The notes beneath the pieces were generated by a model, which did not search any database, was not told the origin of the DNA, and saw only the letters and a list, made by a program, of their open reading frames with translations. A stretch of 64,000 nucleotides of DNA. It comes from Sacculina carcini (lineage: Eukaryota > Arthropoda > Thecostraca > Sacculinidae). Shown one piece after another: positions 52,580 through 62,454 of this stretch (positions are counted from its first letter, which is position 1; each line of letters starts with the position of its first letter). The translations under genes and the position numbers were made by a program. The stretch lies in contig OU696572.1 in the NCBI GenBank assembly GCA_916048095.2, forward strand, positions 5,847,362-5,911,361, given 5' to 3'.

Positions 52580-53040
52580 GGATGATGACGTCAGCGCATG
52601 CGCAGTATATCAAAAACATGCACCTGCATGCACTGTTATCATACAACGTCATCAACTGCGCAGTTTATTGACAACATTCCCCCACAGACTGGCACCATCT
52701 CAAGGTCACTTTGGCTGATACAATGCACACACCATGATACCATGCTGACGTCAGCACTGCATTCCTTCACAACGTAAAAGTACATCGCACCTGCATGCAC
52801 TCTAATCATACAACGTCATCAACTGTGCAGTACATCAAACACATTCCCCGACAGCCTGGCGCCATCTCAAGGTCATCTTGGTTGATGCAATGCACACACC
52901 ATGATAGCATGCTGACGCCTGCGCATGCGCAGTGTATAAAACATTTCCCGACTGACTGGCGCCATCTCAAGGTCACCTTGGATGATGCACAATCACGCAC
53001 CGTGCACGTGATAACGTGCTGACGTCTGCGCATGCGCAGT
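52580..53040 (-). promoter_or_regulatory. Tandem region with CRE- and NRF1-like sites upstream of PolB
   Basis: Three related units (anchors ggcrccatctcaaggtca at 52690, about 52857 and 52957) carry NRF1-like palindromes gcgcatgcgc at 52594, 52921 and 53028 and CRE-like tgacgtca at 52586 and 52746. At 52586-52603 the two sites are fused. The nearest is about 140 bp upstream of the PolB ATG. Could be a promoter or part of the element's terminal repeat. Confidence 0.5.
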
Positions 53041-53046
53041 TTGTAT

Positions 53047-53350
53047 CATAACCTAATATAATTTACATTAATATACCCAATACGCGCGCCACAATTGTAT
53101 CATGTGCGTCACAAGTGTCTCACAATTCTCTAAATTTATTTAATTAGCATAACCAAATATAATAAACATTAATATACCCAATACACGCGCCACAATTGTA
53201 TCATGTGCGCCGCATTTGTCTCACAATTCTCTAAATTAATTTTATTAGCATAACCAAATATTATATACATTAATATATCCAATACGAGCGTCACAATTGT
53301 ATCATGTGCGCAGCATTTGTCTAACAATTCTCTAAATTTATTTAACTGTA
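53047..53350. repeat. Three tandem copies of an AT-rich 102-bp unit
   Basis: Units share ttaatatacccaatacrcgc, cacaattgtatcatgtgcg and ctcacaattctctaaattta, starting at about 53050, 53152 and 53254. Confidence 0.9.
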
Positions 53351-53394
53351 CACTCATGCTTGCGCACTATATATACCACATATAAACCATCTCT

Positions 53395-53475
53395 CTTGAA
53401 CCTCTACATTGGCCGAACTGCGTAAAACTCTTCTCGAAACCCCGAGGACCTCGGTTCGAATCCCAGACAGGTAAA
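53395..53475 (+). other. Possible tRNA-derived (SINE or pseudogene) segment with B box
   Basis: ggttcgaatcc at 53453-53463 matches the RNA polymerase III B-box consensus and is preceded by gaggacctc. No convincing cloverleaf or acceptor stem is visible, so I do not call a tRNA gene. Confidence 0.3.
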
Positions 53476-53529
53476 TACTTTCTTCACTCACTCGACACTA
53501 CACTCTACACACAAATAATCGAGTAAATA

Positions 53530-53690
53530 AAAGTAAAAAATTAGTAAAGTAAAAGTAAATAATTAGTAAAAAATAAAAAAGAAAAATAAATAAAATAATA
53601 AAAATAAAATAAAATAAAATAAAAATAAAATGAAAATAAAATAAATACAATAAATACAATAAATGAAATAAACTCAAATAAAATGATTCA
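53530..53690. repeat. A-rich (AATAA)n low-complexity stretch
   Basis: Runs of aaataaaataaaataaaaat with few other bases; may be the tail of a retroposon headed by the B-box segment. Confidence 0.85.
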
Positions 53691-53749
53691 AATATGTATG
53701 GATGTCGCTGCTGCGTTCACATGTACCAACGTTCACCATAAATGGCACC

Positions 53750-53840
53750 ACTTCAGGTCAGGTCAGGTATAGGCGGCACCACTGGTCAGGTATAGAAAGC
53801 GCCACTAGTCAAGTATAGAGGGCGCCACTTTTGGTGGGGG
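53750..53840. repeat. About 31-bp tandem (ggcaccact / ggtcaggtatag)
   Basis: Three imperfect copies of a unit containing gtcaggtatagaaagcgcca. Followed at 53970-54075 by two to three copies of a unit with ggttgatgattgtac. No gene is recognised between 53840 and 54550; a (TGACGTCA)-like site is at about 54373. Confidence 0.7.
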
Positions 53841-54550
53841 AACCTATGACGTCAGAAGGGGGAGGGGAATGGGGGAGGTGTATGACTTAGACCATACTTA
53901 CTTACTTGCCATACTTAGACCACGCCCACTTGTGACGTCATATATGTCACAAAGTGTATCGGCCTACTACTAATGTGCTATGGTTGATGATTGTACAGTA
54001 TATTTAATGAATTATTGTCCTAGGTTGATGATTGTACTGTACATTTGATGTATTAATGTGCTAAGGCTGATGATTTGTGCTTTTGATTCTTCCATGATTT
54101 GCTCTTCCAACACTGATAAACACTGAAATGTATATATTGCAGAATAATGAAGATGAAGGAAATTAACTTGCAGCAACACAATTAACAACAGTCAATGTAC
54201 TACCACTAGCACACGCTCGCTATATCCCGTCTATCCCTGTCCCGTACACGTTACATCCTGCACACCCACTCCCTGTCACCTCCCGACGCCAATTCCCCCA
54301 GGTCGCTGACCTTTTCTTGCTCGCACACACGGCGCATGCGCAACACCAGCCAATAGCAAACAAGCACGCCTGTGACGTCACTAAGGACGCGCACGAAGGC
54401 ACAGAACACGCACGCCAACACAAACACACGATCATTCGCTCCTAACATAAATCACACAACCAATGAAACAGTTAATGATTAAATACTTACTCACATTGTA
54501 TCATCAACAAAATATACAATATTCACTGCTGCCACAACTCCACCTGATTC

Positions 54551-55293
54551 TCAAGAATCACACAAGTAACACTGGCTCTGTTGACAAATTCTTTCGCTTC
54601 TCCGTAGTAGATTTTCTTCTAGCGCAGGTGCACAGGCCGAGGAAGATGTATATAGTTCCAGCGGATTAGTTCCCCGAATCCATACGTTCAATGGAGGTTG
54701 GCCTGACAGATCCGCTCCAGCTTGTTGTCTTGAAAGTGTCAATTTATTTTGTCTATATCGAGGTCTCACGTCCGCACAGTGGTACAGAACGCCGCCAACC
54801 TCCATCGCACGCTCTGATATATCAGACTTCACCACTCCTCGATCAGAAGTCTTGACGCATCATGTCCCTGGATTTCTTACCCAAATATTTTCCCTGGGGC
54901 GATACCCGCTTCGTCGTTTCCTGGCGCTTGGTGCGCTTTTAGCTCCAATGTCAACGCTCTTCACTCGAGCGGTATGCCTATAAATATTGTTTATCGGTGC
55001 TGAAAATTCCCGCACGTCGCCCTTAGACGAAAAATTATACCGGTAAACTGCTTCCAGCACGGAGCAACGACAGCGAGCCGAAATGGATTTGACCATCCTG
55101 TGGCACCGTTCTACGATGTCATTGCCACGCGGCTCATAAGTCCAACGATAAAGAGGATTGACATTCCATTCAACTTGAAAACTCCGGAGCTCTCGACTGC
55201 CGACCTTTGTGCCGTTGTCGAAAAATACCTCATTAGGGGCACCGCGCTCTAGAAATACTTGATCCAGATGTTCAACAATACAGCGACTGTCAG
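54551..55293 (-). pseudogene. Gypsy-type integrase, C-terminal part
   Basis: Minus strand: IVEHLDQVFLERGAPNEVFF, DNGTKVGS (catalytic Asp), LYRWTYEPRGNDIVERCHRM (catalytic Glu in NDIVERCHR), then SVLEAVYRYN and FSAPINNIYRHTARVKSVDI. After a TGA at 54860-54862 the same frame resumes with VVKSDISERAMEVGGVLYHC, ADVRPRYRQ. This is the catalytic core end and C-terminal domain of an LTR-retrotransposon integrase. It is cut at 55293 by insertion of the I/Jockey-like LINE. One visible stop; N-terminal parts absent. Confidence 0.82.
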
Positions 55294-55896
55294 CCCCCTG
55301 CGGCAGGGGGTTAGAATTCTGCCGCCGTAGCTGCCGCGTGTCGTAAAAGGCGACTAAAGGCAGACATGTCTGGACAGGCCTCGGCCTGCTACCGGTAACA
55401 TGTAACCCGGTACAACCAGCCGCATGGTCGGAATGTCGGCGACTAATCCGGTTCCCCACTGGCCTATGCCAGTGAGGAGGGTGGCCAGACACCCAGCAGG
55501 AAGAAAAACAAGACCTGTCAAAGAAAGGATGAGCTGTCTAGCAGCCAAGGGCCATCTGGAAACCCTCCCCCGTCGGATCGGCTAACAGGATCCTGGCCGC
55601 TGAGTGTCACGTCGCCCCGGGTATAGTGGTGGCGTGACGCAACACTCGTCTTTGGCCTGCGCGTCGAACCCCGACGGGCCGCTTTTTGGCTCCTCGACAG
55701 TGGAGAGAATGGTCCGACGCCGGCACGGATGGCCGGATAGGGCTCAAGAGGGTCAAGGGTGAGGTGCCTGGTGATCGAGGGGGGTCCCGCCCGGTGCAGT
55801 GTCCGCCGTTTGCAGTGGGGCTGCAGCTGCTGGGTCCAGATGGACCGGTGGGGGTCACTGGTCCGGGCCCGGTGCTGTAGCTCCCGCGGACTCGTA

Positions 55897-55927
55897 CCGG
55901 GCGGAGCTCGCAGCGAGCTCCGCCCGG
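55897..55927. repeat. 31-bp perfect palindrome just upstream of ORF1
   Basis: ccgggcggagctcgc, one A, then gcgagctccgcccgg. Copy 2 has only the left half followed by 70 bp of unrelated sequence here, so the palindrome arose in copy 3 at a deletion. Confidence 0.95.
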
Positions 55928-55946
55928 TAAGACAACGAAAAATCAC

Positions 55947-57578
55947 ATGGTTTTAAAACCCACAACCACCCCAACGGCTGGTCGTCCATCGGGCGATCGG
56001 CCACGGCCGCCGAAAGGTGGTCGTACTTTGAGACACGACCAGGACGACACTCGTGTTGCTCCGACTCCGATGGTATTGGTGTTTGCCAGCACCGATGAGA
56101 AAATAAAACTGTCTGCATTGAAGCCGTTCCGTCGCATCGACGGTTTCAAAAACATTGGCGACGTGCCTGTCGAGACCAACAGACAACGTGATGGATCGTT
56201 GATGTTTAAATACGGCACTGAGACGGCAGCAACCCGCGCGATAAAGGCGACTATGTTCCGTTATCGCGTAGGTACGGGCGAAAATAAGCGTTGGGTGAGC
56301 ACCTCCATCTCGGTGTGTGCGCACTCGACAATTAACCACGCCAGAGGTGTTTTGTTCTGTCGCGCGTTAGAGGGCGTCGATGATGAAGAGATTTGCGACG
56401 GATTGGCATCACAGGGTGTCATCCGCGTGGAGCGCATCGTCCTACGGCGTGAGGGTAGCGAGGTGCCAACGCACTCTTTCTTCCTCACGTTTGACGGTGC
56501 TGTTCTGCCGGACGACATCAAGATCGGTGACATCCGTCAGCGTATCCGAGTCCGCCGCTATGTGCCTAACCCGATGCGGTGCTACAGGTGCCAACGCTTC
56601 GGACATACGAGCTCCCGCTGTAACCGTGCAGAGATCTGTGGACGTTGCTCATCCGAACGGCACACCGCTGCTGATTGCGAAGAAGACTATTTTTGTGTCA
56701 ATTGCAGGAGCAGCGGTCATGCGTCCTCGTCGCGTGACTGCCCGGAATGGCTCAAAGAGAAAGAAATTCTGTCCATTCGCGCTGCCCAGCGCTGCAGTTT
56801 TGGCGAGGCGCGTGCTGTGTATCGCAGCTCGCATCCATCAGGCCCGTCCTATGTCGGCGTAATTACGAAGTCAGCTCAACCTCCACAGTCTGTCGACTCG
56901 TTTCTGGAAAAGCTGACTGTTGCAGATTTTCTGAAGCTGGCTGGACGAATGGGTCTCAAGCTGGTCGTACCTGAGGCTGACAGCCGTCAAACAGAATCCA
57001 CACCGGTTGATCGGCGGCCTGAGGAGACTGCCGTGTCGCGGTCGCCAACGGCCGCACCTCAGCGGTCCCATGCGTCCGCGACCCAGCGGCCCCAGACGGC
57101 CGCATCCCAGCGGCCCAAGGCGGCCGCTCCCCAGCAGCCTGAAAAGGCAGCCAGACCTCAGCGGGTCGCCGATGGGCCGGTCAACCGGCCGACGGACCGT
57201 GCTGGCAAATCGGCAGCGATGCCGGTTAGTCAGGGCGGCAAAAAACCGGCCGCTCAGCAGGCTTCAAGTCCAGCAGAGCGGTCGTCTCCGAGCCGGAGGA
57301 AATCCGGAGACTGGACGGTGGTTCAGCACAAGAGCCGCCGTTCGGTCAAGTCAGCCTCGCCGAGGAGTGACCGGCGATCATCTCCCGGTCACAAAGCGAG
57401 CGCGGTCTATGCATCTCCGCGCTCGGCGGTTGCTAGCGCACCGCCATCCGCGCACGACGGAGCGACTCCCACCACTGCCATGGAGGTGGAGAGTTCCTCT
57501 AAGCGGAAGCTCTCGGCCTCTCTAAGTGGGTCCCCACCTGTCGCGGAGAGAGGACGATCGGCCAAGCGATGCGATTAG
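55947..57578 (+). CDS. LINE ORF1: gag-like protein with three zinc knuckles (543 aa), intact
   Basis: ATG at 55947 (MVLKPTTTPTAGRPSG) to TAG at 57576-57578. Residues 30-200: gag-like domain shared with copy 2 (RRIDGFKNIGDVPVE, NHARGVLFCRALEG, GVIRVERIVLRREGSEVPTH). Residues about 205-270: knuckles CYRCQRFGHTSSRC, CGRCSSERHTAADC and CVNCRSSGHASSSRDC. A Pro/Ala/Gln-rich repeat follows (SQRPKAAAPQQPEKAARPQ), then a basic tail with SPSRRKSGDW and RGRSAKRCD. It binds LINE RNA to form the RNP. No frame damage is seen. An inverted repeat lies 19 nt upstream of the ATG. Confidence 0.9.
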   Translation: MVLKPTTTPTAGRPSGDRPRPPKGGRTLRHDQDDTRVAPTPMVLVFASTDEKIKLSALKPFRRIDGFKNIGDVPVETNRQRDGSLMFKYGTETAATRAIKATMFRYRVGTGENKRWVSTSISVCAHSTINHARGVLFCRALEGVDDEEICDGLASQGVIRVERIVLRREGSEVPTHSFFLTFDGAVLPDDIKIGDIRQRIRVRRYVPNPMRCYRCQRFGHTSSRCNRAEICGRCSSERHTAADCEEDYFCVNCRSSGHASSSRDCPEWLKEKEILSIRAAQRCSFGEARAVYRSSHPSGPSYVGVITKSAQPPQSVDSFLEKLTVADFLKLAGRMGLKLVVPEADSRQTESTPVDRRPEETAVSRSPTAAPQRSHASATQRPQTAASQRPKAAAPQQPEKAARPQRVADGPVNRPTDRAGKSAAMPVSQGGKKPAAQQASSPAERSSPSRRKSGDWTVVQHKSRRSVKSASPRSDRRSSPGHKASAVYASPRSAVASAPPSAHDGATPTTAMEVESSSKRKLSASLSGSPPVAERGRSAKRCD

Positions 57579-57628
57579 GTACCTGTGCTACCTGGTTTTC
57601 AGTGTATATGTGCCTTTTTAACGGGAGT

Positions 57629-58586
57629 ATATTATTATTATTATTATTATTAATTACAGGCAAATCCAGTAGCATGGGAAGAGTGCAAGCACTATTACCA
57701 CCCTAAGGTGGCCCCATGTACCGGAAGCGCCCAAAAGATTCAGAGAGAAAGAGAGTTCGAAGAGAAAAAAGTCTAGAAAGAGATTTGGAAAGAAAATAAT
57801 AAAAAAATAACAATAAATAATAAACCATCATCCGATAACAATCCATAATGTCACTCCGCCCACGCTCCTCAATAAATAATAACAATCAACAATAAATATG
57901 TGATTCAGTAAATAACAGCCATCAATAAATAAGAATAAATATTAACAAATAAGTAATAAATAACAATCAAGAACAATACATATGATTCAATAAGAAACAT
58001 CCAACAATAAATATAAATATGATTCAATAAGTAACAACAATACAAATAAATATGATTCAATAAACAATAACACCAATAAATATGATTCAATAAACAACAA
58101 CAACAATAAATACGATTCAATAAACAGCAAAAACAATAAATATGATTCAATAAACAACAACAACAATAAATATGACTCAATAAACAGCAACAACAATAAA
58201 TATGATTCAATAAACAACAACAGCCAAAAAGTAAAAGTATAATTTAATAAATAACAACAACCAATAATAGATAGTAATAAATAGAGAGTAAAATAGGAAT
58301 AAATATAAATAAATAGAAAATAAATAACAATAAATATGAATAAATATACAATTAATAAGACTCAACAGTCAATTCCGCTCTTTCAGTAGCATTTCATTTA
58401 CTTTGGCCTTGAATTTGTTCAAATTGTTCTGCGAGAAAGCCTCCTCCTTCAACGTGTTCCAAGTAGACACAGTGGCCGGAAGAAAGCAACGTTGGAAGTG
58501 TTTTGTACGACAACGAATTGGAGCCATGCACTGGGAATGCTGTTTGGATGTAAACCGTGTGCTTCTTGCTGCCACGAAATCATCAG
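57629..58586 (-). mobile_element. Nested antisense LINE 3' end with minisatellite-like tail
   Basis: On the minus strand a C-terminal LINE ORF2 tail (58575-58369: RCRTKHFQRCFLPATVSTWN, LKEEAFSQNNLNKFKAKVNE, stop) is followed by a 3' UTR with about seven units of a 30-33-bp repeat (on + strand tatgattcaataaacaacaa, 57980-58230) and a (TAA)n end at 57629-57652. It sits between ORF1 and ORF2 of the host LINE, in opposite orientation, so it inserted later. 5'-truncated. Confidence 0.75.
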
Positions 58587-58630
58587 GAATTGACTTGATA
58601 TTTGTATTTTATTCTACTATATTTATTTTT

Positions 58631-61600
58631 ATGTCTATTTTACAATGGAATATTAGAGGTATTAGACCGAATTTTAATAATTTACTGCTTATTTTACACT
58701 CCCGACAACCATCGATTTTAGCAATACAGGAGACTAAGCTTTTAACTTCTTCGTATTTTAGTATTCATGGTTTTAATGTTTTTAGACATGATAATCCTAG
58801 CTCGACTATAGCCCATGGCGGGGTTATGCTGGCTGTTCGCACAAGTGTACCCTGTCGCCGCCTGCATGTTCCGTCAGATTTGCAGGTGGTTGCGGTTCGG
58901 TGCTGGCTGGGTGGTAGGGAGGTGAGTGTGTGCTCAGTGTACCTGCCACCTGGTCGCCCGTTCCCAAGGGCGGACGTCGAGTTTTTAATTAGTTCACTTC
59001 CACCCCCTTTTTACGTGTCAGGCGATTTTAATGCTCACAGCTCCTTTTGGGGTTGTGATGCATATTGTAGCCGTGGTTTTATTATGGAGGATATTTTAAC
59101 TGTTTTAGACATAGGTATTTTAAACACAGGCACATATACGCATTGCACCATGCCATCGGGAAGCATGTCCGCTCTGGACCTCAGTCTGTGCAGTCCCAGT
59201 CTGCAGGCATCCACGAGCTGGACCGTCGAGAACAGTCTGTATGGGAGTGATCACTTCCCTATATGGATCTGTCTCAATGAGGTACCTAGGTTGGGAGCAT
59301 GACCACCGAGATGGAATTTCAAACGAGCTGATTGGGTCCGCTATGATTGCTTGACACTGGAAGCCATGGGCATCCCCACAATTCGACCCAGCGTCGAAGG
59401 TTTTACTGAGGCTATTGTCACCTGTGCAAAACAGAGCATTCCGAGCACAGCATCGCGTCCCCGGCGGCGTCCTGTTCCCTGGTGGACAGACGCGTGTTCT
59501 GCGGCGTTGCGAGAGCGACGTCGTTGCTGGGGTCGCTTCCGGCGCAACAGCACGATGGCAAACATGCTTTGCTTTCGCCACGCTCGCGCACAAGCTCGAT
59601 GGACCTTTCGCGAGACGAAGCGGGCCTCGTGGGTGTCCTATGTGTCCAGCATTAATCGGCATTGTCCTATATCCACCATATGGGACCGTATAAAGCGCAT
59701 CTCTAGGAAGTACTGTCCCACTCCTCTGCCTTCTCTGAAGATCAGTGGCGTGGACGTGATATATCCGGAGCATGTTGCTGACGAAATTGGCCGATATTTA
59801 GCGGAGCGCTGTCGTGCAAACGTAGACGACCCTGATTTTGCGGCGATCAAACAGCAGTGCGAGAGATTACCCGTTGATTTCTACACCAGCTGTCAGCTGC
59901 CAATCAACAGCGATTTTTCTGCATCTGAGCTGAGAACAGCCTTGCGATCGCTTCGCGATGTGGCTGAAGGCCCTGATGGGGTGCACAACCTCATGCTGAA
60001 ACGTCTGTCGCCCGCAGTGCTGTCCACCTTGCTGCAGGTCTTCAATGATCTGTGGAATGGTTGGCAGTTTCCGGCCTCCTGGCGACGGGCAATCGTGATA
60101 CCCATCATGAAGCAGGGCAAATCGGGCGATCACCCGTCTGACTATCGCCCGATATCGCTTACCTCCAGTCTCTGCAAACTGTTTGAGAAAATGGTTTGCA
60201 GACGGCTGGTATGGTTTCTGGAACGCGGTCGGCTGTTCAATGATGCTCAGTGCGGATTTCGCCAGGGCTGCTCAACGTTAGACCACTTAGTCACCATTGA
60301 CTCTCGCGTACGTGAAAGTTTCACGCGAGGTCACCACGTCGGGGCGATATTCTTTGACATCGAAAAGGCATATGACACCACATGGCGACATGGTATTCTT
60401 CGCAAACTGCATCGCTGTGGTGTCAGAGGCAACATGGGAAGGTTCGTACACAATTTCCTTTTGCACCGCACATTCTGCGTGCGTGTGGGGAACTCCCTGT
60501 CTCGTTCGTTCGATCAGGCAGAAGGCGTTCCACAGGGTAGTGTGCTCAGCGTGGCCTTTTTTGCCATAATGATCAACGACATTGACAATCATTTGCCTCC
60601 CTCGATTGGACGGTCTCTATTTGTCGACGACTTCACCATATGGTGTTCTTCCCGCAAACCTGTTGCTGTCCAGCGTCAACTGCAGCTGGCGGTGAATAAA
60701 ATAGAGACTTGGGGAACGCGTAACGGCTTCTGCTTCTCGACGTCCAAAACGGTCGGTGTACACTTCTGCCGCCGTCGAGGTGCCTGCCCTGACATGGAAG
60801 TGGAATTGTACGGCAGTGCTGTCTCATTCCAACGCACGGTTCGGTTTTTAGGGGTCACGTTGAACTCGCGCTTTACCTACACCGACCATATTTCACAGCT
60901 GAGAAGCACATGTCTAAAAGCACTGAATGTGCTGAAGACTGTTTCCCGCATGCGGTATGGAGCAGATCGACAGTCCCTTCTCCTTCTGTACCGCTCGTTA
61001 GTCAGGTCGCGTCTCGATTACGCAAGCATCGTATATGATCTGGCTTCGGAGGCAAAAAGCCGGTTGAATGTCGTACACCACGCAGGGATACGCATTGCCA
61101 CCGGCACGTTTCGCACGTCGCCAATCGTCAGCCTCCTTGTTGAGGCTGATGAGGCTCTGCTGGCGCTCTGTCGTCAAGAGCTGGGCATGCGTTATTCTTG
61201 CAAGCTGGCAAGCACCCATGAAAACCCCGCGTATGACGTGGTATTTTCCCAGCATGTGCCTGAGCAGCAGCACCTTCCAGGACCTCAGTGCTCTGTGCTG
61301 TTTTGCAGCAAAATGAAGGCACTGCTGGAGTCATGCGGGATGGGTGCTAACGACGTCCTCAGACAAGAATACACGGCGGAGTCACCCTGGGAATTGGTCA
61401 CACCCGAGGTTGACGTCTCGCTAGCAGCTCTGCCGAAACACCTTACAGTGCCCAGTGTGCTTCGCTCAAACACACTGGAGCGTATTCATTCTTACGGACG
61501 GTATACTGCCGTGTACACTGATGGGTCTAAGTCGGCCAGTGGTGTGGGTTGTGCGTTTGTAAGTGGAGGTACGTGCCGCTCGAGCACGCTGCCACCGAGC

Positions 61601-62293
61601 GCTTCCATTTACACGGCTGAACTTCACGCTATCCTGCTGGCCCTGGTTTTTATTCGCTCATCTTCATTTTCTTTGTTTTTAGTTCTATCCGACTCCCTTA
61701 GTGCTTTAACTTCATTATCGTCTTTCACCTTACATCCTCTTATACATAGGATTTTTATCTCTCTTGATATCATCCACCACCAGGGCAAGCGTGTAAAGTT
61801 CTGCTGGATTCCGGCCCATATTGGTATTTTGGGCAACGAGCGAGCTGACAGAGCCGCAAAAAGAGCTGCTGAACGAGACTTTTATTAATTTTATTTTAAC
61901 TTTCCCATTCCGTATTCGGACTTTTATCCTATTATACATCGTTTTATCCGTTCTCGCTGGCAGTTCTCATTGGAGGAATGTGGTTCTGACAAATTAAAAG
62001 CAGTGAAGCCCGAAATCGGACATTGGATGTGCTCTTATCGCCGGAAGAGGTCCGAGGAGGTGGCGCTCTGTCGTCTGCGTGTGGGTCACACGTACGACAC
62101 GCATCGACATATTCTACTCGGACAACCTGAACCCACGTGCAGCGCATGTAATGCACGTCTCTCCGTGCAACACATCCTGGTGGAATGTCCATCGTTCGCA
62201 GAGGCGCGTCAACGTTGTCTTGGATCCGTTCGGACTATGGACGAGATTTTGGGACATGAGCAATCGGCGGTCATTGAGGGCCGCATTTTTTAA
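58631..62293 (+). pseudogene. LINE ORF2: endonuclease-RT-RNase H, two in-frame stops
   Basis: One frame from ATG 58631 (MSILQWNIRGI) to TAA after EGRIF at 62291-62293, broken only by TGA at 59300-59302 and TAA at 61886-61888. Endonuclease: AIQETKL, VSGDFNAHSSFWG, YGSDHFPIW. RT: DYRPISLTSSLCKLFEKMV, FRQGCSTLDHL, FFDIEKAYDTTW, GVPQGSVLSVAFF, LFVDDFTIW (catalytic FVDD). RNase H: YTDGSKSASGVGCAF, TAELHAILLAL, SDSLSAL, HIGILGNERADRAA. Tail: CSACNARLSVQHILVEC. The second stop aligns with a Ser codon (TCA) in the copy at 28765, and the first is probably a CpG change of CGA to TGA. Otherwise preserved. Confidence 0.92.
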
Positions 62294-62454
62294 TTTTTAC
62301 GGTTTTTGCCTTTTAAAACTATTTATTGATTTTTATTCTTCTGACTTTCATTTTCATATCATTAACCATCACGCTTATTTATTTCATCGCTCCATTACGT
62401 TCATTTGCATAGAAACCACCACATAATTACCATGATTACGGACGGGTTAACCAT

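Larger units (their letters stand above)
55294..62410 (+). mobile_element. I/Jockey-like LINE copy 3, nearly complete, with nested LINE
   Basis: Starts with a hairpin ccccctgcggcaggggg, 650 bp of 5' UTR, ORF1 55947-57578, a nested antisense LINE (57629-58586), ORF2 58631-62293 with endonuclease, RT, RNase H and a Cys/His tail, and a 3' UTR that stops at 62410 (tcatttgcatag) before the (AATC)n tail seen in the copy at 29600. Presence of RNase H suggests an I-type or related clade. Confidence 0.92.

Noticed and set aside
53395..53475. Functional tRNA gene
   Set aside because: A B box is present but no convincing acceptor stem, anticodon arm or A box could be laid out.
62435..62450. Resemblance of accatgattacgga to the start of lacZ-alpha (cloning vector)
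   Set aside because: Only about 14 nt match and the flanking sequence does not continue into vector, so chance is the simplest view.
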